Assembly (NCBI RefSeq): GCF_026672425.1
Contig: NZ_JAPPRC010000003.1
Location: forward strand, 788,501-852,500
DNA length: 64,000 nt
Source of the DNA: Pannonibacter sp. SL95
GTDB lineage: Bacteria > Pseudomonadota > Alphaproteobacteria > Rhizobiales > Stappiaceae
Direction of reading: 5' to 3'
Shown: one piece after another, positions 25,279 to 32,748 of the stretch
Layout of the letters: each line of letters opens with the position of its first letter
Position numbering within the stretch: the first letter of the stretch is position 1
Notes under the pieces: model-generated
What the model saw: only the letters and a program-made list of their open reading frames with translations
Told to the model about the DNA's origin: nothing
The model's database searches: none
Translations under genes and position numbers: made by a program

Positions 25279-26268
25279 ATGCAGCGACCCGTCGTCCACG
25301 TCATCGGAGCCATGAGCGGCAACCTCGTCCCCGGCTGGGGACCTGCGCTGCGGGCTGTCCGCTACACGGACAACGAGGGCGCGGATGCCGACGAGATCGA
25401 GATCGAGTTCTCGGTCGACGGTCCCGGCGCGTCCCGGCCGACCTCCGGCACCAGCTACCGGCTGCTCTATGGCTGGGATGAGGCAGGCCTGCGCGATGCC
25501 GGCTCGTTCACGGTCCAGTCGTCGTCGCTGAGCTACGCACCGGACGATGGCTGGACGCTGACCGTCGTCGCCCGGTCGGCGGATTTTCTCGACGCCGACA
25601 AGGCGGGTGAAACAGCGCATTTCGACGAGCAGACGGTCGGCGAGATCATGCAACGCCTCGCCGGGTCGGCCGGCAAATCCGCGCGGGTGCATCCTGCGCT
25701 GGCCAATATCAAACTGCCCTATCGGCTCAACTGGGGGCAATCACCGCTCGGCTTTGCCCAGGCGCTGGCCGACGAGATCGGCGGCAGCCTCAAACCCGCA
25801 AACGGGCAATGGCAGGTGACCAAGAAAAACAGCGGCCAGACCGCTGGCGGCACGCCGTTGCCGCCGCTCATCATCCCGCTTGAGCGTGTCACCGGCTGCG
25901 AGATCACCGAGGAGGAGCGGCCGAAATTCGGCCAGGCGCAACAGCCCTGGTTCGACCCGGAGGCCGGGCTGTCGCAATTGGCCAGTGCCGCCGGCATCGG
26001 CAAAGCCGCGCAGGCGCTGTTGCTGCATCCCGCCGCCTCGGCCGTCGAGGCGGCGGTCTCGGCCGCTGCGGCTGTCCTCGACCTCGGCCGAGGGTCGGTG
26101 AGCGGCTCCGTCACTGCCATCGGCGATCCCGATGCGATGGCTGGTGCGCCGGTGATCCTGCCCGGCTACGGCGGCGCGGCGGCAGTCGCCACGTCCATCA
26201 CCCACGAGTTCACATTCGACGAGAGCGGCGGCTGGTTGATGACCGTCGAGCTCGCCGCGCAGACCTGA
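25279..26268 (+). CDS. Late control protein D (tail hub)
   Basis: The 329-residue protein matches P2 gpD: LRAVRYTDNEGADADEIEIEF, a GEIMQRLAGSAGKSARV segment and the C-terminal TSITHEFTFDESGGWLMTVEL. gpD forms the trimeric tail hub on which the spike sits. It ends the recognisable tail operon; three unknown genes follow with 10 bases or less between them. Confidence 0.9.
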   Translation: MQRPVVHVIGAMSGNLVPGWGPALRAVRYTDNEGADADEIEIEFSVDGPGASRPTSGTSYRLLYGWDEAGLRDAGSFTVQSSSLSYAPDDGWTLTVVARSADFLDADKAGETAHFDEQTVGEIMQRLAGSAGKSARVHPALANIKLPYRLNWGQSPLGFAQALADEIGGSLKPANGQWQVTKKNSGQTAGGTPLPPLIIPLERVTGCEITEEERPKFGQAQQPWFDPEAGLSQLASAAGIGKAAQALLLHPAASAVEAAVSAAAAVLDLGRGSVSGSVTAIGDPDAMAGAPVILPGYGGAAAVATSITHEFTFDESGGWLMTVELAAQT

Positions 26269-26277
26269 GAGACCATC

Positions 26278-26550
26278 ATGACCGAGAGATTTTCGACAAC
26301 CGCCGCCGCTGCCGTCTCACCGCCCTGGAGCCCCTCCGGCGACGTTGTCCTGCAGGCAGATTGCGCCGACCCGCGCGCGCTAGTGGACATTGAGGGGCGC
26401 GTCAATGACGCGGCACCGTGGAGGCTGATTTGCACATTCGGCGCAAGCAGCGCGCCGTTCGCCCAGATCCCCCGCTTGCCATCACTGCGGGCGGTGGTGC
26501 GTGAGAATGTGGCCGGTTCTTCGGTCCGCGTCTTCGAGGCGCTGCTGTGA
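26278..26550 (+). CDS. Hypothetical phage protein following gpD
   Basis: The 90-residue product has a central beta-like stretch (SGDVVLQADCADPRALVDIEG; WRLICTFGASSAPF) and no recognised motif. It overlaps the next gene by four bases, so the two are coupled. Similar small beta proteins often precede phage appendage genes, but this is only contextual. Confidence 0.55.
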   Translation: MTERFSTTAAAAVSPPWSPSGDVVLQADCADPRALVDIEGRVNDAAPWRLICTFGASSAPFAQIPRLPSLRAVVRENVAGSSVRVFEALL

Positions 26551-27839
26551 TCAGATCGCCGATCCCCGTCGCCCTCGCACGGCCGATCCCGAGCCTGCTG
26601 CTGCCGGCAACCGCGATGCGGACGCCGAGCTGGATGCGTCGGTTCCAGTTCGCGGCGGATTTCGTCACAAGGCATGCTCTGCTCGACAGCCAGCGCTTGA
26701 CAATGGCTGAGATCGACGCCAGACACACGCGTCTTTCGGTTCGCCGCGCCGCAGACACATCCGGCGTGTCACGCGAGTTCAGTGATGGCGCAATGGCCCT
26801 GACGGATCGCGGCTTTGACAGCCGTGAGCCTTGGACGAACCTTGTCCCAAACCCGTTCAATCCGCGCGACTGGACCATCGTCAACACGAACAACACCGCC
26901 GAAGCCGGAAACTTCCTCGGCATGTCGAATGCGGTCCGTGTGGCTTCGCAGGGACTGACGTATGGGCGGGTGCAGTCGCTGCTTGATGCACCACTTGTTG
27001 TCGGTCAGGTGTATTCGGCGCGAGCCCTCTACGCGGTCGGCTCGTCACCTCAGATGCGCTCCGGCATTCGCTCTGCGGCCGAGTCAAATCGGGCGTCGCT
27101 GGTAACTGGCCCGGTCGGGGCAGCTGCCATTGCGGGAGCCACAACGATGGTGACCATCAACGCGGTCAGGAACATCAGTTACGGGGCAGGCCTTTACGAA
27201 GTTCAGTACACGTTCACCGCCCATGAGCCGATCAATGTGACGTTCGAGATCGGCCCGAACATCGGCACGCCTGGCCAGGACGTGGTGGCGATCGCCGGAC
27301 AGGTTACGCCCACGCCGTACCAGATGCCCTGGGGGGCAGGCAGTGTTGATGGCGACAGCCTGGTGATCCCTGCGGCGGACGCCGGCCTGGTTATCAACCC
27401 GGTTGCCGACGCAAAGACCTTTGTCATGGTTTGGCGCGGCACGGCGACTGAAAGTTCGGTCACATTCGCCCATTTGCTTCAGGCTCGAAGCGGTGCTGGC
27501 AACCTCTTTTTGCAGTATCGCAAGGATCAGAACTATCGTCTCGACCTGAACAGCGGCAGCGGCACCAGCACGCGCGGTCTGGCCGGTGCGCTTGGTTCCG
27601 AGCAGGTCTTCGTTGTGGCCTGGAGGCCAGACGGGACATGGCTCACGGTGGATGCAACGGGCATCTTCACGGGCTCCCGCCCGATGTTCAATGGCGCCCT
27701 CGACGGCATTTCCGTTGGTTGTTCGGCGACAGATGGCCGGGGCCGGGTCAACGGCACGCATAAGCTGGCCGCGATCGGAGCCTTTGACAGCTTTTCAACG
27801 GCAGATGCCCAGGCCCTTTATGACGTGGTGGCGCGATGA
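26547..27839 (+). CDS. Large beta-rich phage surface protein, possible lectin-like domain
   Basis: The 430-residue protein has an N-terminal basic region (1-60), a middle part with two beta-rich segments (SRPWTNLVPNP-like EPWTNLVPNPFNP at about 94-106; YTFTAHEPINVTFEIGPNIG) and a C-terminal part (about 270-425) resembling a concanavalin/LamG fold (FVMVWRGTA, FVVAWRPDGTWLTVDATG, LDGISVG, KLAAIGAFDSF). Such domains bind sugars on fibres or surface decorations. Location after gpD suggests a virion appendage or converting factor. Assignment is structural guesswork from strand pattern. Confidence 0.5.
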   Translation: MIRSPIPVALARPIPSLLLPATAMRTPSWMRRFQFAADFVTRHALLDSQRLTMAEIDARHTRLSVRRAADTSGVSREFSDGAMALTDRGFDSREPWTNLVPNPFNPRDWTIVNTNNTAEAGNFLGMSNAVRVASQGLTYGRVQSLLDAPLVVGQVYSARALYAVGSSPQMRSGIRSAAESNRASLVTGPVGAAAIAGATTMVTINAVRNISYGAGLYEVQYTFTAHEPINVTFEIGPNIGTPGQDVVAIAGQVTPTPYQMPWGAGSVDGDSLVIPAADAGLVINPVADAKTFVMVWRGTATESSVTFAHLLQARSGAGNLFLQYRKDQNYRLDLNSGSGTSTRGLAGALGSEQVFVVAWRPDGTWLTVDATGIFTGSRPMFNGALDGISVGCSATDGRGRVNGTHKLAAIGAFDSFSTADAQALYDVVAR

Positions 27840-28294
27840 CAGGCACGATTGACCATATCCTGCATTTCGCTAGTCCCGAAGCGGTCGACCTTGCCGCTCT
27901 TGGGGTCGTTGCAAGCGAGGGGGAGCCGCCTGTTACATTGGCTGATCTCCAGAACCGGGCGGAGGCTGGCGTGTTTGAGGGTTCGGCAATTGCCGCACGC
28001 CGCGTCTACGTGATCGCGGCCGATGCGGTGCATGACGCCGATGGCAAGGAAATGGAACCGAGGGTCGAAGCGCCGGGCGTCTGGCTGGCTGTCCGGTCCA
28101 CCGCATTTCTTGCCAACCTGCCGGGGCTGGTTGCAGCATCGGATGCCGAACGCAGAAAGGCCGGCCAGCCCTTCGTGCTCTACATCAATCCGGACTATCC
28201 CCTCGAAAGCCTGCGAAAACGCATCACGCCCATGTGGATGGGCACGGATTACGATCTGTCCGGACTCAGCAGCACGGACATCGTGGAGGCGTGA
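27836..28294 (+). CDS. Hypothetical phage protein
   Basis: The 152-residue protein overlaps the previous gene by four bases and ends this three-gene unit. Visible features are EAPGVWLAVRSTAFLANLP and a C-terminal ESLRKRITPMWMGTDYDLSGL. No membrane segment or catalytic motif is visible. It may assist folding or attachment of the preceding large protein. Confidence 0.5.
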   Translation: MTGTIDHILHFASPEAVDLAALGVVASEGEPPVTLADLQNRAEAGVFEGSAIAARRVYVIAADAVHDADGKEMEPRVEAPGVWLAVRSTAFLANLPGLVAASDAERRKAGQPFVLYINPDYPLESLRKRITPMWMGTDYDLSGLSSTDIVEA

Positions 28295-28332
28295 ACGGCA
28301 GAAAGCGAACGGTTGATTGAACGACGAACTGG

Positions 28333-29436
28333 CTATGCTTGATCATGCGTTAGAATTGGGACGGGCTGCTCGAGCTCCACAAAAATACCGTGCTTCGAAC
28401 GAATGAGGTCCACTGTCTCTTCATGACTGAGGCCATCAATTTGTGGCGGGCGACCACGCTCGAAACAGCATTCATACAGCGTTGCTCGCAAAATATCGTC
28501 TTCGCTAGAGATCAACGCCCCCGAAAAGTCGCACCTGTCGAACTGATGTGTTTTTTTGCCCCATACAGTTTCCGAGCTCCAGCCTAGCGTCTCTACACTT
28601 ATGTATTTGAAGATACAGTCAGAAAATCTCTCATTTATTTGCATCCGAGCCATCACATAGAGCGACGCCTCATCTGCAGTATAGAATGTGCAGTCATGGA
28701 AGTTGAAATCGTTTGGCCGACGCCGGAGCAGTCTCAAAAGCGTCGCGTCAACGAAAATAGTCTGCTTATGGAACGAACCCGGCGGGAAACCTTCCCAAAT
28801 TTTGATTTCAAAACTAAAGTCAGTTGATGGAGGTCTTTGGTTGAAGGGACGCTTCCGTGTCGTGCGAATGCCGCGCTTATCAGCGGCAATAATGATTGCC
28901 CGTATTTGATCGATGATCGGCTTGTTGTCCGTTGTTTCGAATAGATACCGAGCAGCCAGTTCGTCACACACAGTCTCAAGGGCATACTGGGCATAGGGGC
29001 TCTTAGGGGTTGTGATTACAGTGTTGAGCATAGCCAACCCGACCCCACGTTTCATGAGTGACTCGTCGCTGAGAAAGGTAGTCGCCTTCTCCAGCAACAG
29101 TCCGACATCCGCCATGTCCTTCGCATCGTTTTGCCGCCGTTGCTCATTGGCCTGGGCTTCATTGATAAGCCCGCGCCAGACCACGGTACACAGTGTGACG
29201 ATGCCAGCCATTCCGACCAGGAACGGTTGAAACACCTGCATGGCATGGCCACGGTCAGCCCAAGGGGACGACGATGACAGCATATACACGGCGAGCCCGA
29301 CCATGCCGATGACAAGCAAGATGGCCGCGACCACTCCGAGAACAAACCACCGGTCGGGATCTTTGCAAGGCAAATCAGAAACCGGCTTCGGGCCGCTAGC
29401 CTGAGTTTCGTTGGAAGGAGAGTTGTTCGACACCAT
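28333..29436 (-). CDS. Two-helix membrane protein with cytoplasmic domain (moron)
   Basis: The 367-residue protein (counting from ATG 29436) has two membrane helices (WFVLGVVAAILLVIGMVGLAV and, after a short loop, FLVGMAGIVTLCTVVW) and a long soluble C-terminus. That region resembles pentapeptide-like or effector domains (FNFHDCTFYTADEA; FDRCDFSGALIS) with spaced Cys/Phe residues. It is antisense to the late genes, at lower GC, in the region where Mu-like phages keep non-essential genes. Superinfection exclusion or abortive infection is a possible role. The frame is open 22 codons further upstream. Confidence 0.6.
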   Translation of the reverse strand: MVSNNSPSNETQASGPKPVSDLPCKDPDRWFVLGVVAAILLVIGMVGLAVYMLSSSSPWADRGHAMQVFQPFLVGMAGIVTLCTVVWRGLINEAQANEQRRQNDAKDMADVGLLLEKATTFLSDESLMKRGVGLAMLNTVITTPKSPYAQYALETVCDELAARYLFETTDNKPIIDQIRAIIIAADKRGIRTTRKRPFNQRPPSTDFSFEIKIWEGFPPGSFHKQTIFVDATLLRLLRRRPNDFNFHDCTFYTADEASLYVMARMQINERFSDCIFKYISVETLGWSSETVWGKKTHQFDRCDFSGALISSEDDILRATLYECCFERGRPPQIDGLSHEETVDLIRSKHGIFVELEQPVPILTHDQA

Positions 29437-29594
29437 CAAGAACCAGCCCCAAGGCGGGCGGCCCGGAACTTGCGGTTCCGGACAGCGGGCCTCCATCGCC
29501 AAATTTCAGCCCGCTCAGCAGCCACGTGAGACAACCGCCGCACCCGCCGCTCGCGCGAGCCGTGAAAGTGTGGCTGAGTCGTCGATAGGTTGAA

Positions 29595-29783
29595 ATGAAG
29601 GAATTCAGATGCGGACATTGCCGTGCGCTGCTGTTCAAGGCCGCAGGCAACCCAAGTTGTGCAATCGAGATCAAGTGCCGCCGCTGCGGCACACTTACCC
29701 ACCTGAGGCCACCCGAGCCCGCACCTGAGCGCCATGAGCGCGCAGACCATGAGGCTCAACATGTCGTCAGGGGCTCTTTATGA
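29595..29783 (+). CDS. com: Com-like zinc-finger translational activator
   Basis: The 62-residue protein matches Mu Com: KEFRC6GHC9RALLFKA, then IKC28RRC31GTL, a C-x2-C, 18 residues, C-x2-C zinc knuckle, with LLFKA and IEIKC identical in kind to Mu Com. In Mu, Com binds the mom mRNA and exposes the mom start. Here the downstream overlapping gene (29761) is a DNA methyltransferase rather than Mom, which suggests the same mode of coupled control over a different DNA modification. Confidence 0.88.
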   Translation: MKEFRCGHCRALLFKAAGNPSCAIEIKCRRCGTLTHLRPPEPAPERHERADHEAQHVVRGSL

Positions 29784-30678
29784 GAGTTTCATCTATCCGC
29801 CGTTCTCTGTTCTCGATGCGCGGTCGCGCTGGTGGCAGGAGCGCAAACGCCGCTGGATCGCGCTCGGCATCGACAGTGGCAAAGGCAGGCGGGAAAACCT
29901 TCTAACCGGCTATGCCGACGCGATGGCCCGTTTCGACCGAATGCAGGGGCGCGAGCCGTCCGAGGCCGGATGGACATCAAAATCGATCTTTGATCCGGTC
30001 CTGACCGAACTGCTCGTTGCCTGGTTCGCCCCCGCAAACGGCCGGATCCTGGACCCATTTGCAGGCGGATCGGTGCGGGGCATCATTTCGGCACTGCTCG
30101 GCCGGTCCTATCTCGGCATCGACATAAGCAGCGAGCAGATTACCGCCAACCGGGAACAGGCAGCCGCGCTCAATGTCGCCGCCGCCGCCCAATGGAAACA
30201 GGGCGACGCCGTCCATCTCTACAAGGCCGGCGTGCGCGGCGCTTTTGACATGATCCTGACCTGTCCGCCCTATGGGGATCTTGAGCGCTACTCGGACGAT
30301 CCGGCCGATCTTTCGACCATGCCCTATGACCTGTTCCTGGGCGGGTTCCGCCAGGCGGTGAAGAACGCGGCCGCGCGCCTCGCCCAGGATCGCTTCGCGG
30401 TCTTTGTGGTCGGCGACTTCCGCGACAAGCAGGGGATCAATCGCGGCTTCGTCGCGGATACGATCGCCGCCTGTAAAGATGCGCAGTTGCAGTTCTATAA
30501 CGACGGGGTTCTGGTGACGACCGCAGCATCGCTTCCGATGCGGGTTCGAGGACAGTTCGAAGGGTCGCGCAAGCTTGGCAAGACCCACCAGAACGTCCTC
30601 GTTTTCGTAAAGGGCGACGCCAAACGCGCAACGGAGCAAGTCGGCAATGTCACGCCTTTTACCTTCCCCGATCGTTGA
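29761..30678 (+). CDS. DNA methyltransferase (N4/N6 amino-type) of a mom-like cassette
   Basis: The 305-residue protein carries the SAM-binding motif DPFAGGSVRG (about 98-107) and the catalytic motif TCPPYGD (168-174), i.e. an S/T-x-PPY type as in amino methyltransferases, and an SFIYPPFSVLDAR start. ATG 29761 has GAGG six bases upstream and overlaps com by 23 bases; ATG 29734 is an alternative. The target base and sequence cannot be read from the sequence. It overlaps the PLP enzyme gene by 32 bases, so both are probably made together. Confidence 0.8.
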   Translation: MSSGALYESFIYPPFSVLDARSRWWQERKRRWIALGIDSGKGRRENLLTGYADAMARFDRMQGREPSEAGWTSKSIFDPVLTELLVAWFAPANGRILDPFAGGSVRGIISALLGRSYLGIDISSEQITANREQAAALNVAAAAQWKQGDAVHLYKAGVRGAFDMILTCPPYGDLERYSDDPADLSTMPYDLFLGGFRQAVKNAAARLAQDRFAVFVVGDFRDKQGINRGFVADTIAACKDAQLQFYNDGVLVTTAASLPMRVRGQFEGSRKLGKTHQNVLVFVKGDAKRATEQVGNVTPFTFPDR

Positions 30679-31345
30679 AACCCATCAAGGCGTCGCGGTG
30701 GTCCGCGACGACCTCTTGCCGGGCGGAACCAAGGCCCGGATCTTCCGCTCCCTCATGGAGGCGTCACCGGCAACGGAGTTTGTCTACGCCGGGCCGGCGT
30801 TCGGGGCGGCGCAGGTCGCATTGGCGGCCGTTGCCTACCAGATGTGCCGACAGGCCACATTGTTCGTTCCGGCCCGCAAGACGCGCACCCGCTACACGAT
30901 CGAAGCAGAAAGCTACGGCGCAAGGATCATCGAGGTTCGGCCTGGGTACCTCTCCAATGTCCGTTGCAGGGCAGAAGCCTGGGCGGCCGAACGCGGGGCG
31001 ATGATGGTGCCGTTCGGCGGCGGATGCCGGACCGAGGCCATTACCGAGGCGGCACAATCCCTGCCGATCGAGCCCGATGAGGTGTGGTGTGCGGGCGGCA
31101 GCGGCACATTGGCGCGAGCCCTGAAAGTCGCCTGGCCGGACGCCCAACTGCATGTGGTACGCGTCGGGCGAGAGCTGCCGCATATCCAAGGCGCAACCCT
31201 GCATGAGACCGGCCACCCGTTCGAGCGGGCTGTTAAGCCGGATGCGCCGTTCCCGACGCATCCCAACTACGAGGCAAAGGCCTGGGCAATCATGCAAGGG
31301 GCACGGCCGAACGGCAGACGGCTGTTCTGGAACGTCTACGGGTGA
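30647..31345 (+). CDS. Fold-type II PLP-dependent enzyme (lyase/thiolase-like) in DNA-modification cassette
   Basis: The 232-residue protein resembles a short ACC-deaminase/threonine-synthase fold: LLPGGTKARIF with Lys29 as the likely Schiff-base lysine (compare GGNKxRKLE in ACC deaminase), and EVWCAGGSGTLARAL (about 144-158) as the glycine-rich phosphate loop. It is about 100 residues shorter than free-living homologues. PLP enzymes occur in phage pathways that hypermodify thymine; the overlap with a DNA methyltransferase and Com supports a base-modification role, which is inferred. Confidence 0.75.
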   Translation: MSRLLPSPIVETHQGVAVVRDDLLPGGTKARIFRSLMEASPATEFVYAGPAFGAAQVALAAVAYQMCRQATLFVPARKTRTRYTIEAESYGARIIEVRPGYLSNVRCRAEAWAAERGAMMVPFGGGCRTEAITEAAQSLPIEPDEVWCAGGSGTLARALKVAWPDAQLHVVRVGRELPHIQGATLHETGHPFERAVKPDAPFPTHPNYEAKAWAIMQGARPNGRRLFWNVYG

Positions 31346-31372
31346 CAGCCCGAACCACAATCTGCGATCCTC

Positions 31373-31400
31373 AAACGGCGGCTCAATGAGTCGCCGTTTT
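31373..31400 (+). terminator. Terminator-like hairpin after the PLP enzyme gene
   Basis: Arms AAACGGCG and CGCCGTTT, extended by CTC/GAG, form a nearly perfect hairpin ending in TTTT. It closes the com-methyltransferase-PLP transcript before the membrane-protein gene. Confidence 0.7.
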
Positions 31401-31417
31401 GGCTCGTGGGTACGCTG

Positions 31418-32254
31418 ATGACTGATATGACGCCGCAAAGGACCGGGGAGACGAGGGACGTCGAGCTCGAAGGGCTGCCCCGGTGGGTTTACAAGCTGAT
31501 CCTCGGGATCATGCTGCTGCTGGCTGTCCTGAGTTTGCCGCAGGTTGCAACACAATGGCTGGCTTGCTCTTGGCCTTGGTTCTGGCAACCCATCACTGGG
31601 CCAGAGATCGCTCCTGGGTGTCTCGCCCTCAACGAGTTTGGCGACTTGCTCGCCGGTGCCTTTGCGCCTCTGGCATTTGGTGGTCTCATCTACACTGTCC
31701 TCATGCAACGCGATGAGCTCAGGGCACAGCGCCGCGAGCTGAAAATCAGCCAGGACATAGCATCTGAACAGCGCACGGCGATGGAGGAGCAGCAAAAGGC
31801 GCTCGCCCTACAGGCCAGCATCATGGAACAAACGGCGCGGCTGACCAATGAACAGGAAGCACGCCGAGACCTCGACACATTCGCAAGCATGATCCGGCAG
31901 ATGATTAGCTCGTTTGGCGGTCGTGTCGAGCAAACCCGCGCCCTGTCAGATCTAGAGTTTATACGACGATACATCGGTAACGCCATCGCACCCATTCGGA
32001 GTTTGACCGGGGCCGCCGAGAACGGAGGCACTGTTTATATGGACAACGTGCATAGCGATGCTATGAAACTGGCCTCTGAACTTGACGAGAATTTCCTCCA
32101 GCAGCTTGACCTGTTGAACGAACGATTGAGTGCGCCAGACCGACTTTTGTTTGCTCAGTATCGAATGACCGAATTTGCGCAGGCAGTTCGAGGCTTCCAA
32201 AAAGCACTGATGCAAAAGACCCAGCAGTCGGAAGACGCTTCGAGCAAGACGTGA
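31418..32254 (+). CDS. Membrane protein with coiled coil, putative exclusion/abortive-infection factor
   Basis: The 278-residue product has two membrane segments (LILGIMLLLAVLSLPQVA at about 27-44; DLLAGAFAPLAFGGLIYTVL at about 74-93), a long coiled coil (about 97-150, QRDELRAQRRELKISQDIA onward) and a helical C-terminus. This is the layout of AbiC-like and related phage exclusion proteins, but no diagnostic motif identifies a family. Start ATG 31418 has GTGGG upstream; GTG 31406 is also in frame. It lies at the prophage right end, the usual place for such genes, and overlaps the next gene by four bases. Confidence 0.6.
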   Translation: MTDMTPQRTGETRDVELEGLPRWVYKLILGIMLLLAVLSLPQVATQWLACSWPWFWQPITGPEIAPGCLALNEFGDLLAGAFAPLAFGGLIYTVLMQRDELRAQRRELKISQDIASEQRTAMEEQQKALALQASIMEQTARLTNEQEARRDLDTFASMIRQMISSFGGRVEQTRALSDLEFIRRYIGNAIAPIRSLTGAAENGGTVYMDNVHSDAMKLASELDENFLQQLDLLNERLSAPDRLLFAQYRMTEFAQAVRGFQKALMQKTQQSEDASSKT

Positions 32255-32499
32255 CAGGGCTCATATCGCTTACCACCCTCGGCGAATTGAAATCTCACGG
32301 CTACCGGCTGTTCGGGCACTGCGGCAGACTTAGCTGCGGCCGGGGCCGGGAGCTTGATATTGACAACCTGATAAAGCGGTACGGAGCGAACTACAGCATC
32401 ATAGGAGACACACGGATCAAAAGGGCACTTGTCTGCACGGGCTGCGGCCACAAAGGCGGCTCGCTCACCATTGCCGGCCCGAACCTGCCGAAACCATAG
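32251..32499 (+). CDS. Small zinc-ribbon-like protein
   Basis: The 82-residue product starts at GTG 32251, overlapping the previous stop. It has a CGRLSCGRGRELDIDNLIKRYG segment (shown here by key residues C-x4-C and DLIxRYG-like DNLIKRYG) and CTGCGHKG near the end. Four cysteines spaced as a split zinc ribbon suggest a metal-binding regulator. It is the last gene before the candidate prophage terminus. Confidence 0.6.
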   Translation: MTGLISLTTLGELKSHGYRLFGHCGRLSCGRGRELDIDNLIKRYGANYSIIGDTRIKRALVCTGCGHKGGSLTIAGPNLPKP

Positions 32500-32551
32500 C
32501 CGTGTCAAAGAGCCTTCAAACACGCTTCGAAGCGAATATGATCAAAGGGCA
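32500..32551. repeat. Candidate prophage right terminus
   Basis: Read inward from 32551 on the minus strand, the sequence begins TGCCCTTTGATCATATTCGC and then contains GAAGCGTGTTTGAAGG, i.e. the TG start and short direct motifs expected at a Mu-type transposase-bound end. Exactly at 32551 the DNA changes to a stretch similar to 43204-43240 inside the neighbouring island, which supports a junction here. The left end is not in the window, so matching termini and the 5-bp target duplication cannot be checked. Confidence 0.5.
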
Positions 32552-32628
32552 ATGCTGCAAAACCAAGCGGCAAATTTGCAAAAAGTCGCGGCGGGCTACA
32601 CCGGATCAAGGTATTGGCAAGGATATTG
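32552..32628. other. Relic between prophage and island, similar to island gene 43132-43395
   Basis: Bases 32551-32589 resemble 43204-43240: AATGCTGC, eight diverged bases, then identical GCGGCAAATTTGCAAA and GTCGC. In one frame both encode NAA, three varying residues, GKFAKS. The remaining 39 bases to attL show no recombinase sequence. This looks like the remains of an earlier related element whose recombinase gene has been lost. Confidence 0.45.
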
Positions 32629-32643
32629 GGTGGTAGCGGAGGA
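32629..32643. repeat. attL of the tRNA-Met island (15-bp core)
   Basis: GGTGGTAGCGGAGGA is identical to 45002-45016, the 3' end of tRNA-Met (including the encoded CCA) plus two bases. The flanks differ on both sides. It marks the distal end of the 12.4 kb island. Confidence 0.85.
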
Positions 32644-32748
32644 CCGCTCCAATCGATCCCCCCATGTTGAAACCCCCTTATTTTCTTTCAAAGTTTTCAT
32701 ACCCCGACAGTCCCCGAACTACCGCCGTAGCTTCGAGGAGCGTCAACG

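Larger units (their letters stand above)
1..32551 (+). mobile_element. Mu-like prophage (right part; left end outside window)
   Basis: Gene order and protein families show a Mu-type head module (gp27, gp28, gp29, gp30, protease I/Z, capsid T, gp36, G, gp37) followed by a P2-type contractile tail module (V, W, J, I, fibre, sheath, tube, E/E', tape measure, U, X, D) and a Com/methyltransferase region at the right, where Mu carries com-mom. The window opens in the lysis genes, so the transposase, repressor and left terminus are missing. The right boundary at 32551 is inferred from a CA terminus and from host-side sequence that resumes there. Late genes overlap by 1-8 bases in most places, indicating one or a few long late operons. 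Integrity of the transposition functions cannot be judged. Confidence 0.88.
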
